Source of the DNA: an uncultured Lachnospiraceae bacterium
GTDB taxonomy: Bacteria; Bacillota; Clostridia; Lachnospirales; Lachnospiraceae
Direction of reading: 5' to 3'
NCBI GenBank assembly: GCA_946405625.1
Contig: CAMJHQ010000003.1
Location: 84,273-148,272, forward strand
DNA length: 64,000 nt
Part shown: in pieces, positions 8,503 through 19,155 of the stretch
Position numbering within the stretch: the first letter of the stretch is position 1
Layout of the letters: the number at the start of each line of letters is the position of its first letter
Translations under genes and position numbers: made by a program
The notes under the pieces: generated by a model
What the model was told of the DNA's origin: nothing
The model's input: only the letters and a program-made list of their open reading frames with translations
The model's database searches: none

Positions 8503-10207
8503 TTAGTGCCTCCTCTTCTTTGCCATATATAACTATCATGCCTCTTCCGTTTTCCTTACTGTAATACAGTGCCTTATCAGATGAGTCAAGGATATCATGT
8601 ATATCAGTATTGGTATCGGGATAAGCAGCCAGTCCTATGCTGACATTTGTTCTTATATATGTACCATTAAAATTGATAACGCTGTTTTTGATTTCCTTAT
8701 GCATTTCTCTAAGGATCTCATAAGTCTCATCTACGGTCTTGTCCTTAAGGATAAGCAGGAATTCCTCGCCGCCGTATCGTACGGCAACACCATCATATTT
8801 TTCTGCAAACTCCTTATCAATTCTTGCAACGGTCTTTATTACCTCATCACCTGCAAGATGTCCGTAGGTATCATTGATATTCTTGAAGAAATCAATATCC
8901 ATCATCGCAACGGAAAGCTTACCGTTTTCCTTGCTGTTGATTTCTTCAATAAGTGTATTATAAAACTCATTAAAGTAATATCTGTTATATATCTGGGTAA
9001 GTCCGTCCTTCTTGGCCATCTCTTCGGTCTTCAGATAAAGCCTGTCACTGATAAGAGCCGAAGTGAAGTCTGTGATCGACGACTCATAGAAATTGATTCC
9101 GCTTTCAAAGAAATCAAGTTCTTCCGATGCAACAAGAATGACGCCGTATATTTTACCGTTTTCCACCGCCGGAAATGCTATAGCATTTGACAGATCACTC
9201 TTTGTAAGATACGGATATTTAAAATCTCTCTCATCGCAGATTATAAGAGGCTCAGTTATCTTCCTGAGCTGAATATAATCAAATACTTTAACGGTTTCTT
9301 CTACCGCAAGATCAAAATATTTATCATTATCGCTTACAAGTACTTCAATAAAGAAATCCTTGTTTCTGTACACATCCTTATCAAGATAAATCGTACAGAT
9401 ATCCGGACGTTTAACCTTCATAATGTTATGAAGCATTACATATGCGTTCTTCTCAACATCAAAACTGTTAGAAAAGAATTTCATAACCTCGATAAGCGAT
9501 CTGATCTCCGAATTTACGGTTTCAAGATCTTTATATGCTTTAGTCAGATTAATCTTCTGATAATTTATTTCCTTATTTACCTGCTCAACTCTTTCCTGAA
9601 GAGTTTTAAGCTGCTGATTCTCACTGTCGAGATCTTCATTTGTGAGCATCTGATTTGTATATTTGTCATCATATAGAATAAGTGTAGTCTTAACGATTAC
9701 ATACTCGATCACTGTGCTGAGTACAAAACATCCGATGAAAAAGAAAAATCCGACAGCCCATGCACCGTTTAATTCGGTCCACATATGGAGCATTGTACCA
9801 AGAGCAAGAACGATCGTAAGCGAAAGCATACGGGCTATAGTTCCGTAATCATCGAAAAAATTTCCCATTACAGAATCTTCAACTATAGTAAGAAGCCCCC
9901 ACGCTATATATGTTCCGAAAAGAACCATAGGCATGTTGTTGATCATGCCCGCAACGGCAATTCCTATAATTATGACGAAAGACCTGCTGAGCAGCATAAT
10001 CTGGTTTACTCTTCTTATAAAATATACCAGCGATTCGTCATATAGAATCACAACAAGCATAAATGCCAGATTATATATCAGAACAGCTTCGCTATCCGTC
10101 GCACCGGAAAACTTACAGAACAATATAATAAGTACGATCAATACGTACAAAGCTCTGTGGTATTTTGTTATATTGACTAAAAGACCTTTTTTAAAATCCA
10201 ATGACAT
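8483..10207 (-). CDS. Membrane-bound GGDEF diguanylate cyclase
   Basis: The protein has about six predicted membrane segments in residues 15-180, a coiled coil at about 195-245 (NEDLDSENQQLKTLQERVEQVNK) and a GAF-like middle domain to about 390. A GGDEF domain with an intact RYGGEEFLLIL active site and the DIDFFKNINDTYGH motif completes it. It should make cyclic di-GMP from GTP. No EAL domain is fused to it. The last 20 bases overlap ackA, so the two are co-transcribed. The membrane part may sense a signal, but its ligand is not evident. Confidence 0.9.
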   Translation of the reverse strand: MSLDFKKGLLVNITKYHRALYVLIVLIILFCKFSGATDSEAVLIYNLAFMLVVILYDESLVYFIRRVNQIMLLSRSFVIIIGIAVAGMINNMPMVLFGTYIAWGLLTIVEDSVMGNFFDDYGTIARMLSLTIVLALGTMLHMWTELNGAWAVGFFFFIGCFVLSTVIEYVIVKTTLILYDDKYTNQMLTNEDLDSENQQLKTLQERVEQVNKEINYQKINLTKAYKDLETVNSEIRSLIEVMKFFSNSFDVEKNAYVMLHNIMKVKRPDICTIYLDKDVYRNKDFFIEVLVSDNDKYFDLAVEETVKVFDYIQLRKITEPLIICDERDFKYPYLTKSDLSNAIAFPAVENGKIYGVILVASEELDFFESGINFYESSITDFTSALISDRLYLKTEEMAKKDGLTQIYNRYYFNEFYNTLIEEINSKENGKLSVAMMDIDFFKNINDTYGHLAGDEVIKTVARIDKEFAEKYDGVAVRYGGEEFLLILKDKTVDETYEILREMHKEIKNSVINFNGTYIRTNVSIGLAAYPDTNTDIHDILDSSDKALYYSKENGRGMIVIYGKEEEALNEDFSY

Positions 10208-10264
10208 TATAATACCCCAATCCCATTATAAAATGAATCGTCAGTCTCCGTCTCCATCCTCAGT

Positions 10265-10293
10265 ATTCTATCATACCGAAATATAATCATCAA
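10265..10293 (-). promoter_or_regulatory. Predicted promoter of the GGDEF-ackA unit
   Basis: On the minus strand TTGATG and TAGAAT are separated by 17 bases. The -35 box overlaps the coaE stop codon, which would let the GGDEF-ackA pair be transcribed separately from polA-coaE. Confidence 0.5.
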
Positions 10294-10880
10294 GCAATAA
10301 ACTTGGTGCGGATCTGCATTGCTGTATCATTAAAATCACCTGAATTATTGATCACAAAATCAGAATATTTTATATAGAATTCATCAGGTTTCTGATTAGC
10401 AATAACAGTTTCTGCACTTTCTCTGTTCATCCCCCTGTACTTTGCAAGTCTGTTAATTCTCACTTCGAGATCTGTCCTGATATACCACATTTCATCGCAT
10501 ATATCCTTATATCCGTCCTCTATAAGAAGTGCTGCTTCAATAAAATAAAGATTTATATTCCGGTCCTTCTTCTTTTCTTTAATATCGCTGATTATATATT
10601 CCTTTACAGCAGGATGAACTATAGAGTTCAGAAGCTTAAGTTTATCACTGTCGTTATATACTATACCGGCCAGAATCTTTGAATCTATCATAGCCCCTTC
10701 TTCCGAAACAGTTTCAGGAAATGTACTGATTATTTTATTATATGCATCATTCCCGGGCATCATCAGACTCTTGGCCAGCTTATCAGCCTCTATAATATAT
10801 GCATTATATTCTTCCTTCAGGAAATATAGTATTCTCGACTTTCCCGAACCGATCCCGCCGGTAATACCGATAACTTTCAT
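10290..10880 (-). CDS. coaE: Dephospho-CoA kinase
   Basis: CoaE phosphorylates dephospho-CoA in the last step of coenzyme A synthesis. The P-loop GITGGIGSGKSRIL is at the very start, followed by an ADKLAKSL segment and the lid region with IRTDLEVRINRLAKYRGMNRE. Its length is 196 residues. It lies 45 bases after polA, the usual polA-coaE order in Firmicutes. Confidence 0.95.
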   Translation of the reverse strand: MKVIGITGGIGSGKSRILYFLKEEYNAYIIEADKLAKSLMMPGNDAYNKIISTFPETVSEEGAMIDSKILAGIVYNDSDKLKLLNSIVHPAVKEYIISDIKEKKKDRNINLYFIEAALLIEDGYKDICDEMWYIRTDLEVRINRLAKYRGMNRESAETVIANQKPDEFYIKYSDFVINNSGDFNDTAMQIRTKFIA

Positions 10881-10925
10881 CCTTCAAATCCTCAATCAAA
10901 TTGAAAATACATTTAATATACGCTT

Positions 10926-13568
10926 TTACTTTGCTTCATACAGACTCGAACCTGTATGTACCTCAGCAATAAGAGGAACCGCCATTCTGACAGCGTTCAT
11001 CATCTTCTCGCCAAGGAGCGTCTTAACCTCTTCGGCTTCATTTTCCGGAGCCTCTATAAGAAGCTCATCATGTATCTGAAGAATAAGCTTCGCCTTAAGG
11101 CCTCTTGATTTAAGTTCATTATATACATCTATCATTGCAATTTTGATTATATCAGCCGCAGTACCCTGAACCGGAGAATTCATTGCAACTCTTTCACCAA
11201 AGCTTCTCTGCATAAAATTCGAAGATTTTAGCTCCGGAATAGGTCTGATACGATTAAACATCGTCTTCACATAGCCTTTTTCCTTCGCTGATTCTACAAG
11301 CATGTCAAGGAAACCTTTTACCTCTTTGTAGGTATCGAAATATTTCTCTATATATTCCTTAGCTTCCTGTCTCGATATATCAAGATCCTGACCGAGACCG
11401 AATGAACTGATACCGTAAATAATCCCGAAATTAACCGCTTTGGCTTTTCGTCTGAGGCCACTGTCAACATCAGCTAACGGAACACCGAATACCTGCGATG
11501 CCGTAATAGCATGAATATCCTTATTCTCATTAAATGCAGCTATAAGATTTTCATCCTGAGAAAGACTGGCCATAACTCTGAGCTCAATCTGAGAATAATC
11601 GGCATCAACAAATACATATCCGTCTTTCGGAATAAATACTTTTCTAATCTCACGTCCGAGTGCAGTTCTTGTCGGAAGATTCTGAAGATTCGGATCGGTA
11701 CTGCTGATACGTCCTGTTGCAGTAACCTTCTGATTAAATGTACTGTGAATTCTTCCATCATCACCAATACATGCAAGAAGTCCGTCAGCATAAGTCGATT
11801 TAAGTTTTGAAACAGCTCTGTACTCGAGTATAAGTGGGACTATCTCATGTTCGGACTTAATCTTCTCAAGAACATCAACACTCGTTGAATATCCACTTTT
11901 GTTTTTCTTACCTGAAGGAAGACCAAGCTTCTCAAAAAGTATAACTCCCAGCTGCTTAGGAGAATTTATATTAAATTTTTCTCCTGCAAGATCGGATATT
12001 CTTCCTTCGAGCTCATCTATCTTGACAGTAAGCTCCTGACCATACTTAATAAGTGCATCTCTGTCAACATATATGCCTTCTTTTTCCATCGATCTAAGCA
12101 CGAACATAAGTGGAAATTCGATATTATAATAAAGGCTTTCCTCTCCGACCTCTGCAAGCTTATCAAAAACCGGTTCCGAAACAGCAGATACTGTATACGC
12201 CTCACGGCTCTTTAAATCAACAAACTTCGGATCAAAATAAGAGAAATCCGTAACAGGCTCTTTACCCATTACATCCTTTTCTGATTGAATGATCTCACCA
12301 AGATATTTCTCGGAAAGATAAACGCTGTCATAATTTCCGGCAAGCGGATCGATAAGATATGCAGCGAGTCCGATATCAAATATGCCGCAGTCCTTATCAA
12401 GACTAAGTGCATCAATATACTCCTTCAGGGAGATCATTGACATCTTCACATTTATATCTTTGAAACCTCTGATAATTTGAGCGATATCCGAATCTGATAA
12501 ATCCTTGTTATAGAAAACATCGGAACCTGCAGCAATAAAGGCACCCTTGATAAATCCGTTTATCATTACGGGAACAATTCCAACGGCTTTATCCGTACCT
12601 GCTGATAACGCTGCAGAACTGACTATATCCGAAACATTTTCAATTTCTTTAAGATTAATCTTTATTTCATCATGGACAGCTTCGTTTTCAACGCCATCTT
12701 CACGATTACCGATCTTCTTGAGGACACTGAAAAGCTCAAGTTCCTTAAGCTTCGACTTATATTCTTCAGAAGAAATATTATGTATTTCCGTATCATCAAC
12801 GGAGAGTCCAAGCTCACAATCCACCTTGATCCTTGCCAGATCTCTCGACATAATTGCCGAATCCCTGTATTCATCAAGCATTTTTCGAGCTTTATCAGGC
12901 TTTATCTTATCAATATTCTCAATAGCAGCTTCAACTGTATGATATTCGCTTATAATTTTCTCGGCTGTTTTAGGTCCGATGCTCGGTACACCCGGAATAT
13001 TATCGGATGTATCGCCCATAAGCCCCTTCATTTCTATAAATTCCGTCGGTGTTACACCGTAAAGCTCCTTAACGCCGTCAGCATAATAATCTTCAACTGT
13101 TGTTTTACCGGCCTTTGTCTTCGGTATCCTGATAAGAACCTTATCTGTTGCAAGCTGAAGCAGATCGCGGTCACCTGAAAGTATAGTAACCTTATATCCT
13201 TTTTCATCTGCTTCTCTGGAAAATGTACCGATAATATCATCAGCTTCATAACCGCCCTTCTCAACGGTTCTGATGCCCATGAGCCCCAGAAGCTCCTTAA
13301 TCACAGGAAACTGTTCGCGAAGTTCATCATCCATGCCTTTTCTTGTACCCTTATATTCTGAATACATAAGGTGCCTGAATGTCGGCTGATGAACATCAAA
13401 AGCAACGGCTATGTGAGTCGGCTTTTCCTCATCATATACCTTGTAAAAAATATTTAAAAATCCGAGTATCGCGTTCGTATGAAAGCCTGAACTGTTTGTA
13501 AGTTCACTCGGAAGGGCATAATAGCCCCTGTTCATAATACTGTTTCCGTCAATTAACAGGAGTTTCAT
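10926..13568 (-). CDS. polA: DNA polymerase I, probably without proofreading
   Basis: This 880-residue enzyme fills gaps and removes primers. The N-terminal 5'-3' exonuclease (residues 1-290) starts LLIDGNSIMNRGYYALP. The polymerase domain has VDADYSQIELRVMA, RRKAKAVNFGIIYG and the catalytic QIHDELLIE. The middle region (about 310-480) is in the place of the 3'-5' exonuclease, but I cannot find the DxE metal-binding motif (DTETD in E. coli), so proofreading is probably lost, as in Bacillus and Thermus Pol I. Its start overlaps the upstream zinc-finger gene by 20 bases. Confidence 0.97.
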   Translation of the reverse strand: MKLLLIDGNSIMNRGYYALPSELTNSSGFHTNAILGFLNIFYKVYDEEKPTHIAVAFDVHQPTFRHLMYSEYKGTRKGMDDELREQFPVIKELLGLMGIRTVEKGGYEADDIIGTFSREADEKGYKVTILSGDRDLLQLATDKVLIRIPKTKAGKTTVEDYYADGVKELYGVTPTEFIEMKGLMGDTSDNIPGVPSIGPKTAEKIISEYHTVEAAIENIDKIKPDKARKMLDEYRDSAIMSRDLARIKVDCELGLSVDDTEIHNISSEEYKSKLKELELFSVLKKIGNREDGVENEAVHDEIKINLKEIENVSDIVSSAALSAGTDKAVGIVPVMINGFIKGAFIAAGSDVFYNKDLSDSDIAQIIRGFKDINVKMSMISLKEYIDALSLDKDCGIFDIGLAAYLIDPLAGNYDSVYLSEKYLGEIIQSEKDVMGKEPVTDFSYFDPKFVDLKSREAYTVSAVSEPVFDKLAEVGEESLYYNIEFPLMFVLRSMEKEGIYVDRDALIKYGQELTVKIDELEGRISDLAGEKFNINSPKQLGVILFEKLGLPSGKKNKSGYSTSVDVLEKIKSEHEIVPLILEYRAVSKLKSTYADGLLACIGDDGRIHSTFNQKVTATGRISSTDPNLQNLPTRTALGREIRKVFIPKDGYVFVDADYSQIELRVMASLSQDENLIAAFNENKDIHAITASQVFGVPLADVDSGLRRKAKAVNFGIIYGISSFGLGQDLDISRQEAKEYIEKYFDTYKEVKGFLDMLVESAKEKGYVKTMFNRIRPIPELKSSNFMQRSFGERVAMNSPVQGTAADIIKIAMIDVYNELKSRGLKAKLILQIHDELLIEAPENEAEEVKTLLGEKMMNAVRMAVPLIAEVHTGSSLYEAK

Positions 13569-14124
13569 TTACCAATACCTCTCCTACATCAAGTATCTTA
13601 TATAACTGGTCTCTAAGAATATTATAATCTCTGATTTTTTCAAAATTTGTCACTTCATCGACAACCTTATACGACTCACCCTCAACCACTCTGTCTTCAT
13701 AATAATCCGGACAGAAAAGCTTTCCACCGAGTTTATCGTAAAAATAGAACTCACCCTGAACATTTCTCTTTGTCTGCTGCTCATATGAATATACGCTCGT
13801 AATTATAGTTGCATATATAATAGCAATAAACACGCAAACAACAGCCATGAAAATACCAAAAGCCGAAACCTTGATATTATGGCGTCCTTTTGCCCCTCTG
13901 TAAAGCTTATTTAACTTATTGTCAAGATCCTGGGAGAGATTCGTCGAAAACTTCTCCTTACTGTCAAGCTGCTGCATTCCCTTTAAGAGAATATAGTAAA
14001 CCTCGAGCTCTTCATGACACTTTGAACAGCTGTTCATATGCATGACAAATTCCTCCTGTTTATCAGGAGGAATCTGTCCGTTTATAAAAGGCATAATATT
14101 CGATTGTGCTTCAAGATGATTCAT
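13549..14124 (-). CDS. Zinc-finger (zf-HC2-like) anti-sigma-type membrane protein
   Basis: The first 60 residues contain HMNSCSKCHEEL, the HxxxCxxC pattern of putative anti-sigma factor zinc fingers. One membrane segment follows (about 100-125, FGIFMAVVCVFIAIIYATIIT) and then an extracellular tail of about 65 residues. The track start is TTG. I use the ATG at 14122-14124 (MNHLEAQSNIM), giving 191 residues. No sigma factor gene adjoins it. It overlaps polA by 20 bases, so any partner must be encoded elsewhere. The role as an anti-sigma factor is inferred from architecture only. Confidence 0.6.
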   Translation of the reverse strand: MNHLEAQSNIMPFINGQIPPDKQEEFVMHMNSCSKCHEELEVYYILLKGMQQLDSKEKFSTNLSQDLDNKLNKLYRGAKGRHNIKVSAFGIFMAVVCVFIAIIYATIITSVYSYEQQTKRNVQGEFYFYDKLGGKLFCPDYYEDRVVEGESYKVVDEVTNFEKIRDYNILRDQLYKILDVGEVLVNETPVN

Positions 14125-14152
14125 TCTGTATGTAATCCTATATATCGAGTGA

Positions 14153-14180
14153 CCGGACAGCAATTACATACGCCGTCCGG
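14153..14180 (-). terminator. Hairpin after the AIM24 gene
   Basis: CCGGACGGC and GCTGTCCGG form a 9-bp GC-rich stem with a ten-base loop just after the AIM24 stop codon. There is no T-run, so its strength as a terminator is uncertain. Confidence 0.45.
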
Positions 14181-14197
14181 ACACCAACTATATCATA

Positions 14198-15046
14198 TTA
14201 TGCGTTGAATAGGCTTCCTGCTATGGTCGAGCCAAGTCCGTGTGATGAAGTAGGTGTAGACTCCGGTCCGTTACCGCTTGGCATTACACCTGCAAGTGTC
14301 GGAGCCATAAGAACCTTACCTGTTCCTCTGTATACATTTACAAAGCCTTCCTTTGAAACAGCAGATCCGAGGGCATTACCGGTAAGTGTTTCAACAGTAA
14401 ACTGAAGTGTACTGGACCATGCTATGGCCATATTTCCGTCTATCCTGAGTTCTTCATTATTAAGAACAAACTCAAAAAGCTCATCTCTCGGAACAGGGCT
14501 TTCAAGAACTGCATAACCCTGACCTGAAAGGCAAAGATTGAAAAGTCCTTCACCACCGAGAACAGCTGATGAAACGTTCCTTCTTCTTGTAATACTTTCC
14601 TGAATCTGAGCATCACATGCAAGGAAAAGGCCATCATCAAGAACCATTCCCTGACCCCATGCTCCAACATCCTCTATAAGAAGATGTCTGTAAGTAGGCT
14701 CAAGCATCATATATCCCTGTCCTGTATAAAGAGGCTTAGCAGCACTTTCACCTGTAACCGCGCCTTTAAACATTTTACCAACAAAATCTCCAACACCTTT
14801 AACACCGGATGAAGCCTGAATATTTCCGGCAATCCACTGCATAGCACCCGCCTGAAGCTTAACAGAGTTTCCGTTAAGACTGCAGAGAACCTGTCTTCTC
14901 CTTACATTCATTTCATGCATAAAATAAGATCTTGATGCATCCCATGGAGTAACAGAAAGATCCTTCTGGTGCTCATAAACGTAATAGCATCCGGTATTTG
15001 CGATGCATACCATATTTTTGTTGTCAAATACATTATTAATCTGCAT
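14198..15046 (-). CDS. AIM24 family protein
   Basis: The 282-residue protein shows the beta-rich, glycine-spaced pattern of the AIM24/TIGR00266 family, for example LQAGAMQWIAGNIQASS, GQGYMMLEPTYRHLLI, VLGGEGLFNLCLSGQGYAVLES and YRGTGKVLMAP. The bacterial family has no established enzymatic role. The yeast namesake is a mitochondrial inner-membrane protein. There is no signal peptide or membrane segment, so it is probably cytoplasmic. GGGAGG lies upstream of the ATG. It stands alone between two hairpins. Confidence 0.8.
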   Translation of the reverse strand: MQINNVFDNKNMVCIANTGCYYVYEHQKDLSVTPWDASRSYFMHEMNVRRRQVLCSLNGNSVKLQAGAMQWIAGNIQASSGVKGVGDFVGKMFKGAVTGESAAKPLYTGQGYMMLEPTYRHLLIEDVGAWGQGMVLDDGLFLACDAQIQESITRRRNVSSAVLGGEGLFNLCLSGQGYAVLESPVPRDELFEFVLNNEELRIDGNMAIAWSSTLQFTVETLTGNALGSAVSKEGFVNVYRGTGKVLMAPTLAGVMPSGNGPESTPTSSHGLGSTIAGSLFNA

Positions 15047-15110
15047 ATTTTGAAACCTCCCACAATATAAATAATTTTAACAACGTCATAATTATACTCT
15101 ATAATCCGTC

Positions 15111-15143
15111 AAAAAAAAAGCTCTGTATATAAGATACAGAGCT
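15111..15143 (-). terminator. Intrinsic terminator of ilvC
   Basis: AGCTCTGTATCTTATATACAGAGCT on the minus strand forms a 10-bp stem followed by nine Ts. It lies about 30 bases after the ilvC stop. Confidence 0.92.
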
Positions 15144-15173
15144 TTTGATTTATTAATTAAAATGTATATCAGA

Positions 15174-16740
<1,567 letters not shown>

Positions 16741-16818
16741 ATTCTCACGACCTTTCATATTAATTTATACCGCTATAGAGCGATAACATTCTTATTTTAT
16801 CAATCTAAATATCATATG

Positions 16819-17649
16819 TCAACTAAGACTGTCCTTATAAAGTTCAAGAAATCTCAGAAAAATACGCGATAATTTTTCGGCATTTGTATCAGCTGCCGAA
16901 GTTACGTCTTCATGAGAAAGCTTGCCTCCAAGACCTGCTGCCTTGTTTGTAATACATGATATTCCGCATACATTGACACCAAGTGCATTTGCAAACATTG
17001 CCTCAATAGCAGTACTCATACCAACGGCATCTGCTCCCATCTTCTTAAATGCACGGATTTCGGCCGGTGTTTCATACTGTGGGCCTGTCAGCTGGATATA
17101 TACACCTTCTGAAACAGGTATACCCGAATCTTCAGCAGCCTTTCTTAGAAGATCTCGAAGCTCCTGCTTATATACATCAGACATATCGTGGAACTGTCTT
17201 CCGTCGAAAAGCGCTGTATCGACTCCTCGGAAAGGTGTAGGCACAAAACTTGCTATATGATCCGAAATGATCATCATAGATCCGACATTCAGATCATCCG
17301 AGATTCCTCCGGCAGAATTTGAAAGCATAAGCGTTTTAATTCCCATCTTCTGCATAACAATTATAGGAATCACAACATCCTTTGTATCATAACCTTCATA
17401 GTAATGAACTCTTCCCTGCATGATAACAAGCTTTATGCCATTATATTCAGCAAAAATATAATTTCCCGCATGACCTACTACAGTCGAAACAGGAAACCCT
17501 TCAATTTCCCTATAAGGTATTGTTGCTACAGGATTTAAAGTTTTCACAAAATCCCCGAGACCTGATCCGAGAATTATACCAACTTCAGGCCTAAAAGGAA
17601 TTCTGTCTTTAATACTGTTATAAGCAATCTGTGCACTAAATTCGGACAT
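16819..17649 (-). CDS. punA: Purine nucleoside phosphorylase
   Basis: PNP splits purine nucleosides with phosphate to free base and (deoxy)ribose-1-phosphate for salvage. The trimeric-type signature is present as GIILGSGLGDF, GHAGNYIFAEYNG, MQGRVHYYEGY, LSNSAGGISDDLNVGSMMIISDHI and QLTGPQYETPAEIRAFKKMGADAVGMST. Its length of 276 residues is typical. The start has GGGGG upstream. It lies 34 bases after the phosphoesterase gene and may be the last gene of the large lepB-scpB run. Confidence 0.96.
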   Translation of the reverse strand: MSEFSAQIAYNSIKDRIPFRPEVGIILGSGLGDFVKTLNPVATIPYREIEGFPVSTVVGHAGNYIFAEYNGIKLVIMQGRVHYYEGYDTKDVVIPIIVMQKMGIKTLMLSNSAGGISDDLNVGSMMIISDHIASFVPTPFRGVDTALFDGRQFHDMSDVYKQELRDLLRKAAEDSGIPVSEGVYIQLTGPQYETPAEIRAFKKMGADAVGMSTAIEAMFANALGVNVCGISCITNKAAGLGGKLSHEDVTSAADTNAEKLSRIFLRFLELYKDSLS

Positions 17650-17683
17650 CTCACACCCCCTATTAAAATTCTTGTCGCCCCAA

Positions 17684-18541
17684 TTATATTCTTACAAGGA
17701 CAATCTCAGGAATATTATTCAGCCTGAGCTTGACCGAATGCTGTCCAAGTCCGTTAGTAACATACATTTTCGAATTATCTTCCGAAAAACATCCGTATTC
17801 ATATTTCGGAAAAATCGTAAGTTTAGGTGATATCACACCTCCAAGTATAGGAAGCCTTATCATTCCGCCATGAAAATGTCCCGATAAAATAATATCAGCG
17901 CCCCATTTTGAATAACTCTTAAAATATTCCGGATTATGAGCCAGAAGAATATTTATCCGGTCAGGATCAGAACTTCCGATATGTTCTTTAATCTTCGAAA
18001 CATCAAGTGTCTGATCAACAAGCCTTTTATAATATCCATATTCCAGATCAAGTCCGACAATTCTGACCGGAATATCTATTAAATCTACAGATTCATCATC
18101 AATATATGAAATATAATCTTTTATCTCACCGAAAAATCTGTCCCAAAGCTTAGGCGAACCGTATAATCCTTTTCTTACTTTCATTTCATGATTTCCGGAT
18201 GCCATATAAACCGGAGCCTGTTCAGCAAGACCTTTGATAAGACTCACTGCAGGTGATATATCTTCATCCTCATCCCGGCCGTTTATCATATCTCCGCCTA
18301 TAAGGATAAAGTCAGGCTTTGAATCACGAACCATCTGAAATATCCGTTCGTTCAGCTTTCCATGAACCGCTTCATGAAAATCGGAAAGGAAAATAAAGCT
18401 TTTACCTAATTTCTCCTTCTTCAGCTTACTGCTCTCGTAACTATATTCAGTAATCCTGACCTTTTTAAGTTCACGATCCGATTCTAAAAGAATCAATAAG
18501 AAAAGAATCAATAAAACAAGGACAATTTTAAGAATTATCAT
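17684..18541 (-). CDS. Membrane-anchored metallophosphoesterase (YkuE-like)
   Basis: An N-terminal membrane anchor (MIILKIVLVLLILFLLILLE) is followed by a calcineurin-like domain with all metal-binding motifs: FLSDFHEAVHG, GGDMING, SGNHEMK, LAHNPEYF and SGHFHGGMIRLP. It is 285 residues long. It probably hydrolyses phosphate esters at the outer membrane face, but the substrate is unknown. Its ATG overlaps the scpB stop codon (ATGA), so translation is probably coupled to scpB. Confidence 0.85.
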   Translation of the reverse strand: MIILKIVLVLLILFLLILLESDRELKKVRITEYSYESSKLKKEKLGKSFIFLSDFHEAVHGKLNERIFQMVRDSKPDFILIGGDMINGRDEDEDISPAVSLIKGLAEQAPVYMASGNHEMKVRKGLYGSPKLWDRFFGEIKDYISYIDDESVDLIDIPVRIVGLDLEYGYYKRLVDQTLDVSKIKEHIGSSDPDRINILLAHNPEYFKSYSKWGADIILSGHFHGGMIRLPILGGVISPKLTIFPKYEYGCFSEDNSKMYVTNGLGQHSVKLRLNNIPEIVLVRI

Positions 18542-19131
18542 GTAGGAACCTCTATACCCGCTTCTTCCTCTGCCTGTTTCTTAAAATCAGCTATTTTGTC
18601 AGGTGAGATATTCGGAAGTTCATCCATTGAAGCTATTCCGAAACTCCTGAGGAAATCATCCGTTGTACCGAAAAGGATCGGATGTCCAGGAGCATCAAGT
18701 CTGCCCACCTCATCCACAAGATTATATTCCATCAGTCTGTTTATGGCATGACTGCAGGATACTCCTCTAATCTTCTCAACCTCAGCCCTTGTTACAGGCT
18801 GTTTATACGCAATGATAGAAAGAGTCTCAAGAAGCACATCCGTAAGGCTGTGTTTCTTAGGCATATTTACGATACTCGCAAGAATATCATAATATTCATT
18901 TTTAGTGCAAAGCTGATATTTATCTCCGACCTCAATAAGTCTGATACCCCTGTCCTCGGCATCATACTCATCCATCATCTCTTTGCATATAAGTTCAAGT
19001 TCTTTCTTGTTATATGGTTTTTCTTCGGTTCCGAGAACCTTACAAAGCTTATCCTTCTCAACCGCATTACCGATTGCAAAGAGAACAGCTTCAACCGCAG
19101 CCTTTATATTAACCGAACTGATATCACTCAT
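18538..19131 (-). CDS. scpB: Segregation and condensation protein B
   Basis: ScpB is the winged-helix kite subunit of the SMC complex. The protein begins IKAAVEAVLFAIGNAVEKDKL and contains LLETLSIIAYKQPVTRAEVEKIRGVSCSHAINRLMEYNLV and GRLDAPGHPILFGTTDDFLRSFGI, all diagnostic. Its length of 197 residues is normal. It follows scpA by 24 bases. Confidence 0.97.
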   Translation of the reverse strand: MSDISSVNIKAAVEAVLFAIGNAVEKDKLCKVLGTEEKPYNKKELELICKEMMDEYDAEDRGIRLIEVGDKYQLCTKNEYYDILASIVNMPKKHSLTDVLLETLSIIAYKQPVTRAEVEKIRGVSCSHAINRLMEYNLVDEVGRLDAPGHPILFGTTDDFLRSFGIASMDELPNISPDKIADFKKQAEEEAGIEVPT

Positions 19132-19155
19132 TACTAAAATACTCCCTCACTATAG

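Noticed and set aside
16741-16818. T-box leader upstream of ilvN
   Set aside because: The gap is only about 80 bases and has no T-box core sequence or terminator.
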